A stretch of 64,000 nucleotides of DNA, taken from contig OZ199840.1 in assembly GCA_964304625.1 (NCBI GenBank), forward strand, positions 7,254,001-7,318,000, in the 5' to 3' direction. The notes beneath the pieces were generated by a model. It ran no database searches. It had not been told where the DNA came from and saw only the letters and a list, made by a program, of their open reading frames with translations. This DNA comes from Kudoa neothunni (taxonomy: Eukaryota; Cnidaria). This document shows, one piece after another, positions 49,717-62,071 of the stretch. Position 1 is the stretch's first letter. Each line of letters begins with the position of its first letter. Both the position numbers and the translations under genes were made by a program.

Positions 49717-50338
49717 TTAGATTCGTGTATTCAAGTTAATCTCGGCCCATAACAGCATTAGTAGCAGTGAGCCGTGTCTTTTTCGAGCATCCACGACGGA
49801 TCCTAAACATAGATTAACAAATAAACCGCGCGCAGGCTTATCGTTGGCGGTATACCGATTTGTTGGATTACCGACTTGAATACTACACAGATGGAAGAGA
49901 ATGAGTATATTAACCAAATCAATGTCATAATAATACTGACAACTTTTTTGTATAAGATCTGAGGCACCCAGATTATCACCACAAAAGAAAACCAAATTTC
50001 GTGGTTCGGTGATTAGTGATTTAGTTTTTCCATCAACTTACAAATTTAATATAGATATTAAAGAAAAAACTTATTAACAATAACGAATCTTCATTGGACT
50101 CTACAATTGTAATTATATGTTTGTATTCATTTGTTTCTAATTGATTTTTAGAACGAAAAACCCGAAAGGTGAGTCTATTATCTGATGATGGTTCAATAAA
50201 TAAGACTATATAAAATTTTAGAAAGTCTAGACGTGTAAGTTTTGCAGCACAGACACAGATAAGGTAAGTTGCGTGGTATTGATCATCAGTTTGGATAAAT
50301 GCTGTTGATATAGAGTGTTTGAAAAGGAAGCGCGGCAC
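49717..50338 (-). other. partial gene, possibly C2orf69-like
   Basis: Two minus-strand frames join through a 34-nt intron (about 50070-50037) in phase. The joined piece includes FRVFRSKNQLETNEYKHII, ESNEDSLLLI, then RNLVFFCGDNLGASDLI and YYYDIDLVNILILFHLC. The order 'short N-terminal block, LLL, then xxVLFFPGD, then W.le.va.IL' resembles the start of the C2orf69 (UPF0565) family, a mitochondrial serine-hydrolase-like protein, but this is from memory and weak. There is no ATG (first start-like codon is GTG) and the 3' end past 49850 is unclear. It lies head-to-head with KNL1. Confidence 0.3.
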
Positions 50339-50394
50339 AAATCTATTGGTGAATTATTGTCTCGAGATGTGCCAACTTTAATTTTTTTCTGTAG

Positions 50395-53300
50395 GTGGAT
50401 CAGTGGCAAGTTTGAGGAAAAAGTAGCCGCTCGAATTCTACTTTAATGTGTAGATGATTGTTTTGATTGGATTATTTTTAGGGATTATCGGAAAAAAACT
50501 GCCGATATAAAAGCCAAGGCTACTTCATTGGCGCCTGATGTAACTCTAGTTGTGTGTTATTTTTAGTTACCAACTAAAAATAATATTGTAGGAGCTACCA
50601 ATTGATCGTGTGAACACTCCAAAACATCGATTCTCTATTGCATCTAATAGAGACGCAGAAACTGTTTCGATGGACTCTTTTTCACATAATGTCAAAAATA
50701 CTGTAGATAAAATAAATAAGAAAAAATCGCCCAGAGATAAGGATACAGATGAAACAACTCAAATAGACGTCACAGCGATTTCATTTAACAAGGTTTCGAA
50801 TAGTCCGGTTAGACGGTCACCGCGATTACATCGTACACATCGTACTAAAGGTAGTCAGCCTAATTTTGCGTTACACCATTCTAAATTAAATTACGCGCAT
50901 ACAGAAACAATAAATAAACCATCTGCAGAATTGTGTGATTTTCTTTTACAGCCTACTACTAATAAATTGGTGGATTCCTCAGTTTTACCAAATGATACTA
51001 CTATGCACGTTGATGTTAGTTGTATATTGAATAGATTGGACAACAGCAGCGTTGATTTGAGCGTTTCTAATGAACAACAAAACGTAGCGCCTCAAAATTT
51101 GTCGCATCTTATAGAATTGTCTCCTCCAATAAAATCAGCTGTTAATCGGGAGTCTCAGTTAGGTGAAAACTTAATCGATAACAACCATCCCACGATTGCT
51201 AACGTTTCAGCATCTCCGGTAAAGGTTGCTGAATCTGTAGAAAATTGGTCCATGAATCTTTCGAACAATCCAAATTCTAGTCTTCAAACGCACAATTTGA
51301 TATCTCCCGAAAATTCGTGTAATGAACCCGAATCGATTAGGGATCCTATTGATTTGCTTTTCGACGTTTCGTCGACACACATCTCTCAACAGAAAAACCC
51401 GATTTTTTACCAAGTTGATTCCACTGAAAGCAGCCTTTCGATGGATGTGGAACCTTCCCCTAAAAATGTTGATCAAATTAATAACAACAAGAACAACGAC
51501 AATGTCATTGTCGACAATGACCAAAATGATAATGATGATTCACTGCTAAGTCATAAACTTATATCAATATTGGAAGACGGTGCGGATGAAGTTAACAACA
51601 GCATCGGCGATAGGGCTCACCGTGAAAATGCTGATGCTGTGTATGAGACGTTTCTCAACAAGTCCAACTGGTTTCTTGATAAAATCAGTGAAATTAATAT
51701 GGACTACACTGCCAAACTTATCCACAGTGGATCATTTAATGATAGCAATAATTGGAATTACAGAAACAACAGTGGCGATCTTAATTTAGAACCCAATTGC
51801 TATAATAACACACTTTTTGAAGACAAACATCAAATCACCGACACCAACGTGATTGACATGGATATATCGGCGGATACATCTTGTACAAGAGGCATCGAGC
51901 AATTGACTACCGATGCTAAAAATACATTTTTTGCTTTGAACTCACTACTTAATCCAAATCGCACATCAAATAATCCAATGGAATCAATCGCTTGTTTGGA
52001 TGATAGCAGTAGTAATAATCGCTCGATTTCACTTCTTGCCGAAATAGACCATACTTCTCCTCCACCATTGATTCGTTCCCAATCAGCGAATAATACATCC
52101 ACCACTTTTGTTATGCCTGCTATACTCGGGGACGATTTATTTGAGGATATTATTTACACAATAAAAATAAGTAAATCCTATTTGGTGATATTTTGAGCGG
52201 CTTTTTAATTGGATTATTATAGTTCGACAAAATCTCGTACATTCAAATATTCGTTTATCTGAAAATTTGAACACCAATCAAACCAAAATGATCCAACCCC
52301 TACATGATAGAAATGCCCAAGCTGAAAATGACAACAAAGAATTAACCAAACAGATCAATGAACTGTTCTCTTCGCTATCTATACAAAAAAAGTACGTGAC
52401 TCAATTACTCAATTTGTCGTTTTCAGTGAGTCTTATTTCTAATTTAGGACAATGGGCCAATTACAACTGGACGAAAAGTTTCTTAGATCTTCTCTCGAAA
52501 AAACTAAAATAGAAATGGATGCGTACACTTGCGAGCTTGATCGAAAATCTCTAATTGACGCCATCGAAACCGACTTGTTTTGTTCGTAAGTTTTTATTCT
52601 TCTCTAAACTCACTTCGACTTAACTCCACATCACATTTATAGTTCTCTCAATATAAAATATGATAAAAATATCTCGGATACATCCAACCATTGTCTGAAT
52701 TTATTCGACATATTAAAGCTGTATTTTAAATATGGTAAATTGTTTTTTAGTTATCCTACAATAATATTTATCTGTGGTTTTAGATATTCATCGATCAAAA
52801 GCCACAATTGTTCTGAATGATTTTCTTATTTGTCCATTTTTAAATCCTAACCATTCCCTACGTATTTTTTATTCATTATTGTCATTAGGTTATGTGAGAT
52901 GTGTAAACCTAGAAATTAAATTTCTACTCGCACTATTGCATCTTCACCGAAATCATCTCAAAACATATTTTAATGGATATTGTTCTTTTGAGATATTTTC
53001 AGAGGTATAAAACTAATGTGTTAATTTATTTGAAACGTGTTTCAGAAAATAAGAAATATTTCTATCAAATTTTACCAAATATGTGCCTCGTTTGATGTGT
53101 TTTGTGAGTACCATTGCCAAAAGTATCCCATGCTGTTCAATTTTGTTCATCAGATCGAAAATAATGTCCAGTAATCTTTTTATCAATTTCCATACAAAAT
53201 AAATAAATGAGAAATATATGTAGGTTGTCATTCAAAGTGTATCGCGGCAATTACCTCTATAGTGATATAACTCTGAGATTTGCACTTAATACCTCACTTG

Positions 53301-53586
53301 AATGTTACATTGAATCGTATGAAGTGGTTGACTTATTTCAATTGTTTGATTGGTAATGGGTTTACCAGTTTGTTGAGGTAGAACTTAACGATCTTTTCTA
53401 TTTAGTAAAAATTATCTCATCGAACCACTAAAACAAATACTTGATGGTAAACTTTTGAAACCTCTTTTCCCCGATGTAAATAATCTCTTCATCTCCATTG
53501 AGAAAATCCATAATGATTTTCGCCAGCATGTTTTGTCAAAATACTCTAACCTGGTGACAGACACCAGTCCTAAAGATGACGATTAA
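50395..53586 (+). CDS. KNL1: kinetochore scaffold KNL1/Spc105-like (5' end missing)
   Basis: Ten exons in phase: 50395-50422, 50482-50539, 50592-52170, 52223-52391, 52448-52585, 52643-52734, 52784-53004, 53046-53170, 53224-53352, 53406-53586; introns 41-59 nt; about 906 aa. Layout is that of KNL1: near the N-terminus KHRFSIASNRDAETV, resembling the RVSF PP1-docking site; a long disordered middle with MELT-like words (TQIDVTA, MHVDVSC, SLSMDVEP, DMDISAD); a coiled coil in exons 4-5 (AENDNKELTKQINELF); then an RWD-type C-terminus: NFVHQIENNVQLSFKVY, ITLRFALN and NYLIEPLKQIL, which align with the human KNL1 RWD region as I remember it. By homology it recruits Bub proteins and PP1 and binds the Mis12 complex. 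The start exon with ATG was not found; the first two small exons are least certain. Confidence 0.72.
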
Positions 53587-54831
53587 TTTTGTTTTGTTAA
53601 AATTTTTATTTGTAAATCCTTTGTTATTTTCCTGTACTTCTTATTTTTTGCAAGTGTGGGGCGGGTTTCGATTAATCTTCGATTTGACAATCTTCTTCAT
53701 CCAACTCTATTAACAACATCCATCATTACCAAGAGGATATGGCAGATGTAACCTCAGACTAAAAGTTTTATTCGAGGTATGTATTATAATAAGTTTTGAA
53801 TGTATTCAGTTTAAATATGATTTACATATACCGGAAAGAGTAAATGGTTACTATTTAGTCGTTACTTCCATTAATTTCTTCATTATAAAATTTTGTTTGC
53901 AACTTTATGTATTTTAAGTTATTATTATGCTACAAACAACCAGCCTCTATTATTTCCTAAAGCATCTTTTGTCGAATGGGCTATTTATCTATTTTTAAGA
54001 ATTGCTGAATAATTAAATAAACAGTGAACTAATAATTGTAGCATTTTATCAGAAATTAAATATTAATGGTGATTAGGAAACTCTAAGAGACACCCCTCGC
54101 ATTTTGGTGAAGCATTTCTATAATTTTTATTTATATTAGTCAAAAATTTTAAGTTCAGCAAAGCAACATCGCGCTGTAGCTTGCAAAAGATGAAAAAAGA
54201 TTAGTATGTATAAAATTTTGTTTACAATTATTCATATACCAAATAAATATCGGATATATTTCCTAAATTTTATTTAGTACCTGGGAAATCTAACGACTAT
54301 ACATAGATGATTATTTATTTTGTTCTCTTTTAACTACTAAAAATATGTGTTTTCGTGATTTATGAATCCATTTGTCACTTTTTAAATGATGTTATTCATT
54401 TATGAAGGAGAAAATTATTATAGGAAACTAACGAAATATTCGTTAAATTGCGCAAGGTTTTGTAATTCTTTTGATTCTACAAGCCCTAACGTTCACTATG
54501 TATTAGTTAAAAGCCATAATATTGAATCATCATAGAAATTTCTAATTACTCATTTATTTAGTATCATGAAACAACCGAAAACGAATTTACATATGAATAA
54601 CTTAATGTAAAATAAATCAACAAAGAAAAATGGGAATTTTTTGTTTTTATTGTCAATATGATGAAAATATGTGTTTTGTTTATTTAGTATCGCGTTATGT
54701 TATTGTAATAACTTTGTTATGAGTGTTCTATTTTTATAACAAATAATGTATGAATCTAAATTAATCGATAATAGAAAATATCAATTTACAAAATCTTCGG
54801 TAAATATATTCCACTAATGCTTACATATTGT
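53587..54831. other. no gene seen
   Basis: AT-rich spacer between KNL1 and a piggyBac element. A short ATG frame at about 53739 stops after a few codons. No supported feature. Confidence 0.45.
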
Positions 54832-57153
54832 TTAACCTTCCAGCACCAACTATGATAACAGAACACGGGTGACCAACTGGGGTCATTAACGTACCCCAAC
54901 CGAAATACACCTAAAGCTTGTTCAATCTGCCCAATAAGATTAGTTTTTTGTTATTTTATCTATATATAAATCATTTTGTTCATGACGAAAACCATTGCAA
55001 GAATAATGGTACAAATGCATCAGAATGTAACATAAATAGCAAACTTTCTCATTTTAATACCAAAAAGGCTATTTGGAAGACTAATGATCAAAATACTATG
55101 AATAATTAGACAAAATCACGACTACCGCAATGACTAGATACTCATCGCTTTTCGGTAAAAGTCGGCGAAGCCGTAATTAATGGGTGTTTGTTGTGATAGC
55201 CGCTTTGATCAATCGTTAAGCCATACTAGCGAAGACTTCTATAATCAAATACTGATCTATATTATTTCCTAAATTTTACTAGGCAGAGGCTATAGACATG
55301 GTAAAATTTAGTCCTGAACGACATGTGATGTGCGCTTATGCGATGGAAATTTTTACTCTCAGTGACCTCTGAATATTATTTGCCGTATCAATAGCTACTT
55401 CCATTAAATTGTACATAAAATGGTAATAATTTTAAACAATGAATGATGCAGTGACTTAAGTTTGCATTATTTGAGCATCAATGTTTAGTACGCCAAAAAT
55501 AATAATCAACAAATTTGTTATATTTTTACGTGGGCATTTTTAATAGTTATATGTACGACGGGATCATTTTTGTTTTTCCGTTATTTTATTATTTTTTAAG
55601 TCTGCTAAATAGTAACGTAAATAGAAATTAGAATAACTATTTTTATGTAGACATTTTCTTAATTTAACGAGACATATTTGGTATAATTTCTTAAAGTAAA
55701 GAATTATTATTCCAAAAATATTGTTTTCTCTATATCGGAGTTAAGTTTATTCTTTTGTTCAACAGACATATTTTTTATCCCATGTTTTACGCAAACGAAT
55801 TTGAAACAGTTGAAACATCTCAAGCTGGATTCTTTATCCTTATTCTACCAACCTTCCCAGTATAAGGCTGAATATTTAGTAGGTATGTTGTTTCTACGTC
55901 TGCAAACATCCAAAGTTTGATTCAGAATCGGTCGAGCTTGTTTTTCATATATACACGAAACGGGCATTTACCCCGAAACCTTACTAACCTTTCGCCGACT
56001 GTAATATACGCGCCTAATGAAAAACATTTCAGGCAATTTTCATTAAATAGTTTGCAGACTTGGCAACAAGGTTCAAATTTGTCATTTGTAGTTTGAAATC
56101 GATAAATTCTATTTGTTTTATCGTCGAAATGGATGTTTCTATAAATATAAGTGAACCTGGTTCTGGACATCATTGTGGAGAAGAATAATTGTTTGAATAG
56201 TTGACAACCATTCCACACATTCCTATGAACAAGCACCTTGCTATTTTAACGTCCAGCAGCAGTTAATACGCCTATAAACGCTTTTATTTCATCTTTAGAT
56301 ATTGTTGCGTGTTTCTCTGTGTTAATTTCTTCACTACATTTGTTGATGTATTTTACAATTTCACCAATTATGTTTTTCGATATAAACAATTCAAAGGCTT
56401 AAAAATGGACGTTATATTTTTGGCTTCTAAAATACCTGAGTGTGAAGTAACGATGTTATATGATTTAGTTTTCGTTTTCGAACAAATTCTTTTGGATTAT
56501 TCTCGACCAAATGGGGAAAAATAGAATCGTTATTGGGGTCTATTTGAGTGAAATTAACGTCACTTTGAAAATCTTCATCACTATCTATATCACTAATAAC
56601 ACAATCATCTGATTCAGATATTTCACAATCTGAGCAGCTATCATTATTTACTGAGGAAAAATCTTCAATAATTTTTTAAACATCATCAATGGTTTGATCT
56701 AATCTCATACTAAATATTACGGATGCATCAACAAAGTAATTTAACAATCGTTACTTCAATATCCGCAGAAAGGTTACGTGCGAGGCTTAGTCGGGTTAAT
56801 CCTCGTTAATGCATTAGCGGTAATATTTAGAAAGGCGCACCATTTTTTCAAACAATATAACTGATATTATTAAATTTTTTCGACTGTTAAAGCTATTTTT
56901 AATAGTTATAAAACAAATATGTAACAGAAAAATAGTCTGATGCATTCAAAATTAACTCTAGTAACTGTTTCGGAATCTACTCATTTTAATAAATTATATT
57001 ATGAAAAACTTTTTTTAATTAGAATATCGAAATAATAATATAATAGGTATTCTAAAACTTTTAAGATTATCAAAAACTGATTTTGGGATTTAGAAACAAA
57101 ATAGATAATGTGGGGTCTCTCAAATACCCACTAGTTGTTACCGGAAGAGTTAA
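54832..57153 (-). mobile_element. piggyBac transposon, decayed
   Basis: TTAA at both ends; left TTAACCTTCCAGCACCAAC with a nearby GGGGTCATT; right in reverse TTAACTCTTCCGGTAACAAC with GAGACCCC. The 2.3-kb interior holds a piggyBac transposase fragment on the minus strand and acidic N-terminal coding debris at about 56520-56720. Confidence 0.75.
55922..56236 (-). pseudogene. piggyBac transposase fragment
   Basis: A 104-codon frame with FTYIYRNIHFDDKTNRIYRF, then TVGERLVRFRGKCPFRVYM and KNKLDRF. This is the most conserved piggyBac region, usually '..DE.lvpFRGR.pFr.YmpnKP'. The position that normally carries a catalytic Asp is Gly here (VGERL). The rest of the protein is in other frames or lost. 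Confidence 0.75.
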
Positions 57154-57859
57154 ATTAGGATTTAACAAATAAAAAAATCCATAAACTAAAAAATAATTAT
57201 TAATGTTTAAAAATAATAATTAATTTTGAAAATTAGAAAATTTTACCATAGTAATTTACATTGTTTTGGTGACTCAAAACCTGCAAATAATTACCAATGA
57301 TAAATATTAAAATAATAAGATGAAATTAGTTTTAAATTATAATACCCAAAATGATATTAATTTCAATAAAAATTACCATTTAAATGTGTTGTAAATATAG
57401 AGTAAATGATGAATGCCCTCTTAGAAATGCACGGGGCGTTTTACTCTAAAGATCGAGATGGATTACATGATTCCTACCAAATGATGAATATGGCATTTAA
57501 AATTATAAAATCAAAAGAAAAATACATTGTTATAACAAATTATTTCAAAAATAAATATTAATTAACTTGTTTTACGGATAATACTTCAAGTTTATTTTCG
57601 CACGCATGCAATTAGATGAATATTGTGTCGCTTTCTGCAAATCCTCCCGAAAATACGCAATACTCATTCTTGACTGTATTTAATTTGAAAGCACCGAGAG
57701 CCAAAAATAGCCGACTATCGCGAGAAGTTTTTATAAAATATCCTAATTTAGTAATTATGGGGTTTCTGTAAAAATTTTCTATTTTAAGTAATATAATTTT
57801 GAATTAAGTACTCATTTTGTTTAACAGAACTTATATCTATATATATATATATATATATA
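57154..57859. other. no gene seen
   Basis: AT-rich; ends in a (TA)n run at 57838-57859 that borders the Tigger element. Confidence 0.5.
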
Positions 57860-59942
57860 CAGTCAAACCTCGATTATCCGAAAAATTCGGGACTGGGGAT
57901 TTTCTTTCCGGATAGCGAGGTTCCGGTTAATCAAACCCAACCAATGTCTCGTGCGCGCGCGGGTTTTGAAATTTCCACTTAACGGATTGCTTACTTGATT
58001 CATAACCTTTTTTTATTGTTTATTAAGTAAAATAATTTAATTTCTAAAATCTAAATTAACAATAATGGCTTATCTATTAACTAAGAATTTGGAGGCTTAA
58101 AAGAACAGTATATAATTATGGGAGAAAAATATATCTAAAGAGTAGTCTAATTTTTTAAATAATCGGTAATTAATGTCCACACTAACTTTACAAGAGGATT
58201 TTGTTCAATTCTTCTTTTAAGGCGTGTAAGTGATGTTAATATATCATCTTTTAATTTGACCTCTCCATTCAGATCATGAATATTTGGCTGTTCAATGTAT
58301 TTAACGATGGTTGAGATAGCAATCATTGCGTCTTGATCCCGAATGACCTTAATTTCATCTTCTGAATTTTCGGAGGATTCAGAATCACTCTCGTTGAGAA
58401 TTTCCAGAATATCGTTATCATTGATAAACTCTCCAGTTTTAAGTTCGGAATCACAACTCACATATTCTGCCGCATTTCGATAACAACATCCGGGTGTTTT
58501 TTTTAAAAGCTCGTCTAATGAGTTATCATTGCAGTCTCTTTCAGAGATAGTGATTTCATCAGAAAGTATGCCAGTGTGATTCCAACAATTTTGGATGATA
58601 CTTTGTGTAACATTGTCCCACGATTCATAAGTGAACCTTACGCCATCCTTCAGATCAATATGAGGAGTATCACCAGATTCTACCTGGTCGACGAATTTTG
58701 AAGTTACGAGTTTTCTATAATTTGACTTGAATGATCTGATTATGCCCGCACCAAGAGATTGTAAATGGGAAGTTGGGTTTGGAGGAATCATTAATATCAG
58801 GATATTCGAATATTCACTTTTTTTGTGGCTAGTCGCATTATCAAGTAACAGTAGAATATTTATATTTTCTGCTTTCATCATTGAATTGAAATTCTTAAGA
58901 AAATTTTCAAATATGATTGATGTCATCCAGGCCTTTCTATTGGACGTATAAGTCACGTAATGTGAGGGGTCAAAATTCTTGAAACATCTAGGCTTAATAG
59001 ATTTACCAATAATCAATGGCTTCAACTTATGAGTTCCCAATGCGTTTACGCAAAATAAAATTGAAATTCTTTCTTTTGAATTCTTCGTACCTGACCGACG
59101 AAAATTGGACAACGTCTTATTCGGCCAAGGCGATAAAATAAGCCAGTCTCATAGGCATTGTAAATATCCCGCAAAGAATAATTTCGCGGGGCGATTTTAA
59201 GTTCGTTGGTGGCTTTTTGAATATCTTCAATATATGCTGAGCCGGATTAGCCATGTAAAGTTTTTGATTTTATTTGATACCGCTTTTTGAATTTTTCAAG
59301 CCATCTCGAAGAGAAGGAGAAGCCCTCTACTCCAAGTTTATTCGCGAATTCCTTGGCCTTTTCGGTGATTATAGAGTCGTTTATACACACGTTATGTGCA
59401 TTCATTTGTGCTATCCACATTTAAAGGGCTTTCTCCAAGTTATCGTGTTTTCCCCCTTGGATGTCAATCTGTTTGAGTTTTTAGAAGCAATCCATTTTTC
59501 GGAATCCCGCAATATATCTCCAATAGTGCTAGTCACTAGTATAGATCCCCTCTCTTTAAAAAAGGCATTTGACAAATCTAATAAGGTCATCCTAGGGTTT
59601 TTTATCTTTAATTTACAGATAAAAGCTTTTTCGCATGGTTTGAGAACAACTCTGGAGCGTTTCTTAGCGTATATAACCAGATGATAGTATAATCGCGCAT
59701 CGCGAAATGTTTGTTTAATATGCATGCAAGCAAATGTTAAAATATAATACGGATTTATATAAGAACAAAAGGTATAAATTAAGTTTTAAAAGAAAAATTA
59801 TTAATTAATTAACCTAGAAATATTTTTGTTCTAAATATAGCACACTAATATATGCTACATTGTATATGTCGTACGGTGATGGGTGCAACTTTTATCCGGA
59901 AATCTGATTAAATAGTTCTTCCGGATAATCGAAGTTTTACTG
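57860..59942 (-). mobile_element. Tigger/pogo DNA transposon, full-length
   Basis: Left end CAGTCAAACCTCGATTATCC; right end in reverse CAGTAAAACTTCGATTATCC; flanked by TA on both sides (57858-57859 and 59943-59944), the pogo/Tigger target. About 2.08 kb with one minus-strand transposase. A short deletion derivative lies at 9625-10239. Confidence 0.88.
58147..59725 (-). pseudogene. Tigger transposase (CENP-B-like HTH plus DDE_1), inactive
   Basis: N-terminal DNA-binding part at 59725-59411 (LKIKNPRMTLLDLSNAFFKE, IGDILRDSEKWI, a CENP-B-type HTH). Core at 59112-58147: ERISILFCVNALGTHKLKP, LLLLDNATSHKK, MIPPNPTSHLQSLGAGIIRS. Of the three catalytic Asp positions, the first, just upstream of 59112, reads YETGLFYR (Asp to Tyr), the second is present (LDNATSH) and the third reads LGAGI where the family has LDAGI (Asp to Gly). 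A one-base shift near 59130 separates the parts, and one or more breaks lie at 59130-59410. So the protein cannot be active. Confidence 0.85.
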
Positions 59943-61453
59943 TATATATATAAAATCCGTTGTCTGTCTGTCTGTGTGTGCCCATAAGCGCGCATGCGCC
60001 ACGGAGAAACTTGTCTAAATACAGCTTTTAGTTCGCATTTGAATAGATGGTACCATTAATAAAAATCGTTCATTTACTTAGAAGTACAAATGTAATCAAT
60101 ATCGTTATCAGAAGTAAGGAATTTACTGACTGTTTACGTCAATAACCAGATTAAAGGTACCTGAATAATATTGATGTTAGTTTACTTCAGAGTGATACTC
60201 AATTAGAATGAACTTTTACTCACTGCGTACAGAGAGAATCTGCCAATTATGATATATAATGTTTAGAAATGTTGCATTTCCCTTAAAATTTGAAGCGTTA
60301 TGGATATAGTTAAACGAAAAATATTATGATCATTTTAAATAAAACACATAATTCGAGATTAAAGTTGTTGCCATGTTGGAATAATTAGGGTCTTTACACG
60401 GATTCTAAGAACGTTGTAGGAAGTGAGTAGAGTTTTCAGATAATTAAATTTTTATGATACCTTTTTAAATGAAAATTTCTATTTATCGAATATACTGATT
60501 GAGATTGAAACTATATTGGCCTTTTCGATAAGAAGTTTTTACTCATATTTTGGTTTTCCTAAACTTTCTTGAAAAACAATTGGCATCACTAATTCGATAA
60601 GTTTCTATATTTGATGAGATAATTTTTTAAATAATGTTTAAGTTCTTAGTAGCCTAATTATTGCTTACCCCTAGACCTTAAGGTTAATACTCAAATCAAT
60701 ATATAATTTTCTTTTCGCTAAAAATAATTTATTATGATAAAAAAGCTGCATGAAAATACGCGACACCGCATTCTATACATAGTTTAAGAATTTATATTCA
60801 CGATTACTTATGCACAAAATACAGTCCACTCTCAATACGTGCCATGTAAGTTAATAAGAAATTATTGGTCTATTCGATCTAACCGGTATTTTCACAGTTT
60901 TCGTTAATCTAAGAATAGTTCAATACGAAGAAATTTTTTTAGGGCAATCAAACAATATGTTCATTTTAGATTTAATTGTATTTTAATAATTAAATGTGTA
61001 TATTTTTGACGCATCTTAGGTCGATTTTATTTTTTTTATTGTAAGATTTTGAAAAGAACCGAAAGTCCTATTTATATTACTTAATGATTTTGTTTGGTGA
61101 ATAAATGAACTTTAATCGTTAATTAAATTTCTCATAAAATTAAGGTCATTATATTTTTGGTCATAATTTGTAACAAACTTTAAAATACTCACTAATTTCC
61201 CTCAATACCACTATTTATATTTGACTAGAAAATGCAGGCATAATTTTGTTTTTCTAAATCATCACATTGCAAAAATAATGACAAACTTTAAAATGTATCA
61301 ATTAAAATAGAAAAATAAAACTAAAAGTTAAAATTTTCCATCACATAGTATCATGCAAAGCTGGGCATTAGCGCTATTTACTTAAAAATCAAAAAGGTTT
61401 TAGCCTACTTGGCTGGGCAAGGAAGCCTTCGCGAAGCGGGACTTTTGCTCTAA
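59943..61453. mobile_element. Helitron-like non-autonomous element
   Basis: The left end has the common Helitron-like opening TATATATATAAAATCCG followed by GTCTGTCTGTCTGTGTGTG. The right end has a palindrome CTTCGCGAAG at 61427-61436, then about 13 nt, then CTAA at 61450-61453, the hairpin-plus-CTRR layout of Helitron 3' ends. No coding region. Similar opening words at 11260 and 38385 suggest a family. It abuts the Tigger right end. No Rep/helicase is present to prove it. Confidence 0.4.
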
Positions 61454-62071
61454 GTCAATAAAATTACATTTTCCACAACATGACATAATTATACTGATAT
61501 CTATTGCAGATCTGTATTTAAAATCATAATTTTGCACTATTTAAAACCGTTAAATTGGTCCTGGAAATTATTGAACATTAAATTATTAGACAGCAATTTA
61601 TTTTTTTTAACATAATGAATATTTTTTATATTAATTCCTTAAGCATTCATAGCACTACTTCAGTTCTCATTTCAAGCTCCAAGCAATATTCTTAACCAAA
61701 ATTTTACAATGCATCATTTAACCTTAGTATCAGAATAATGGAGGTTATAAATTTAAAACTTTATAAAGATAAAAATTAGAAAAATGAAAACAATTAACAT
61801 AATGAACCAACATTATTGTGAGGTTAACAATATTTAAGGTAAAATTTTAATCTAATTAGTTCAGAAAATCTTATATAATTTAATCATTAAAGTTAACGTA
61901 AGTTATGATTTAAAAAATAATGGAAAACAACGGAAACGTAATCGCCATAATTAAAAATAGGAGTAACAACTCCCATTTGAATAGTACCAATCAAGGTCAC
62001 CCACAAACCAAACACACTTTATTCAGATGTAACAACAACATCGGCCTACATATGATTAAAATAACGTGGTT
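61454..62071. other. no gene seen on either strand
   Basis: AT-rich spacer between the Helitron-like end and the 3' end of La. An ATG frame on the plus strand starts at 61920, but it runs over the La final exon and is a shadow. Confidence 0.45.

Noticed and set aside
50610-52196. The 528-codon frame taken alone as a complete gene
   Set aside because: Its first codon is GTG and it continues upstream to a 3' splice site; it is the large internal exon of KNL1.
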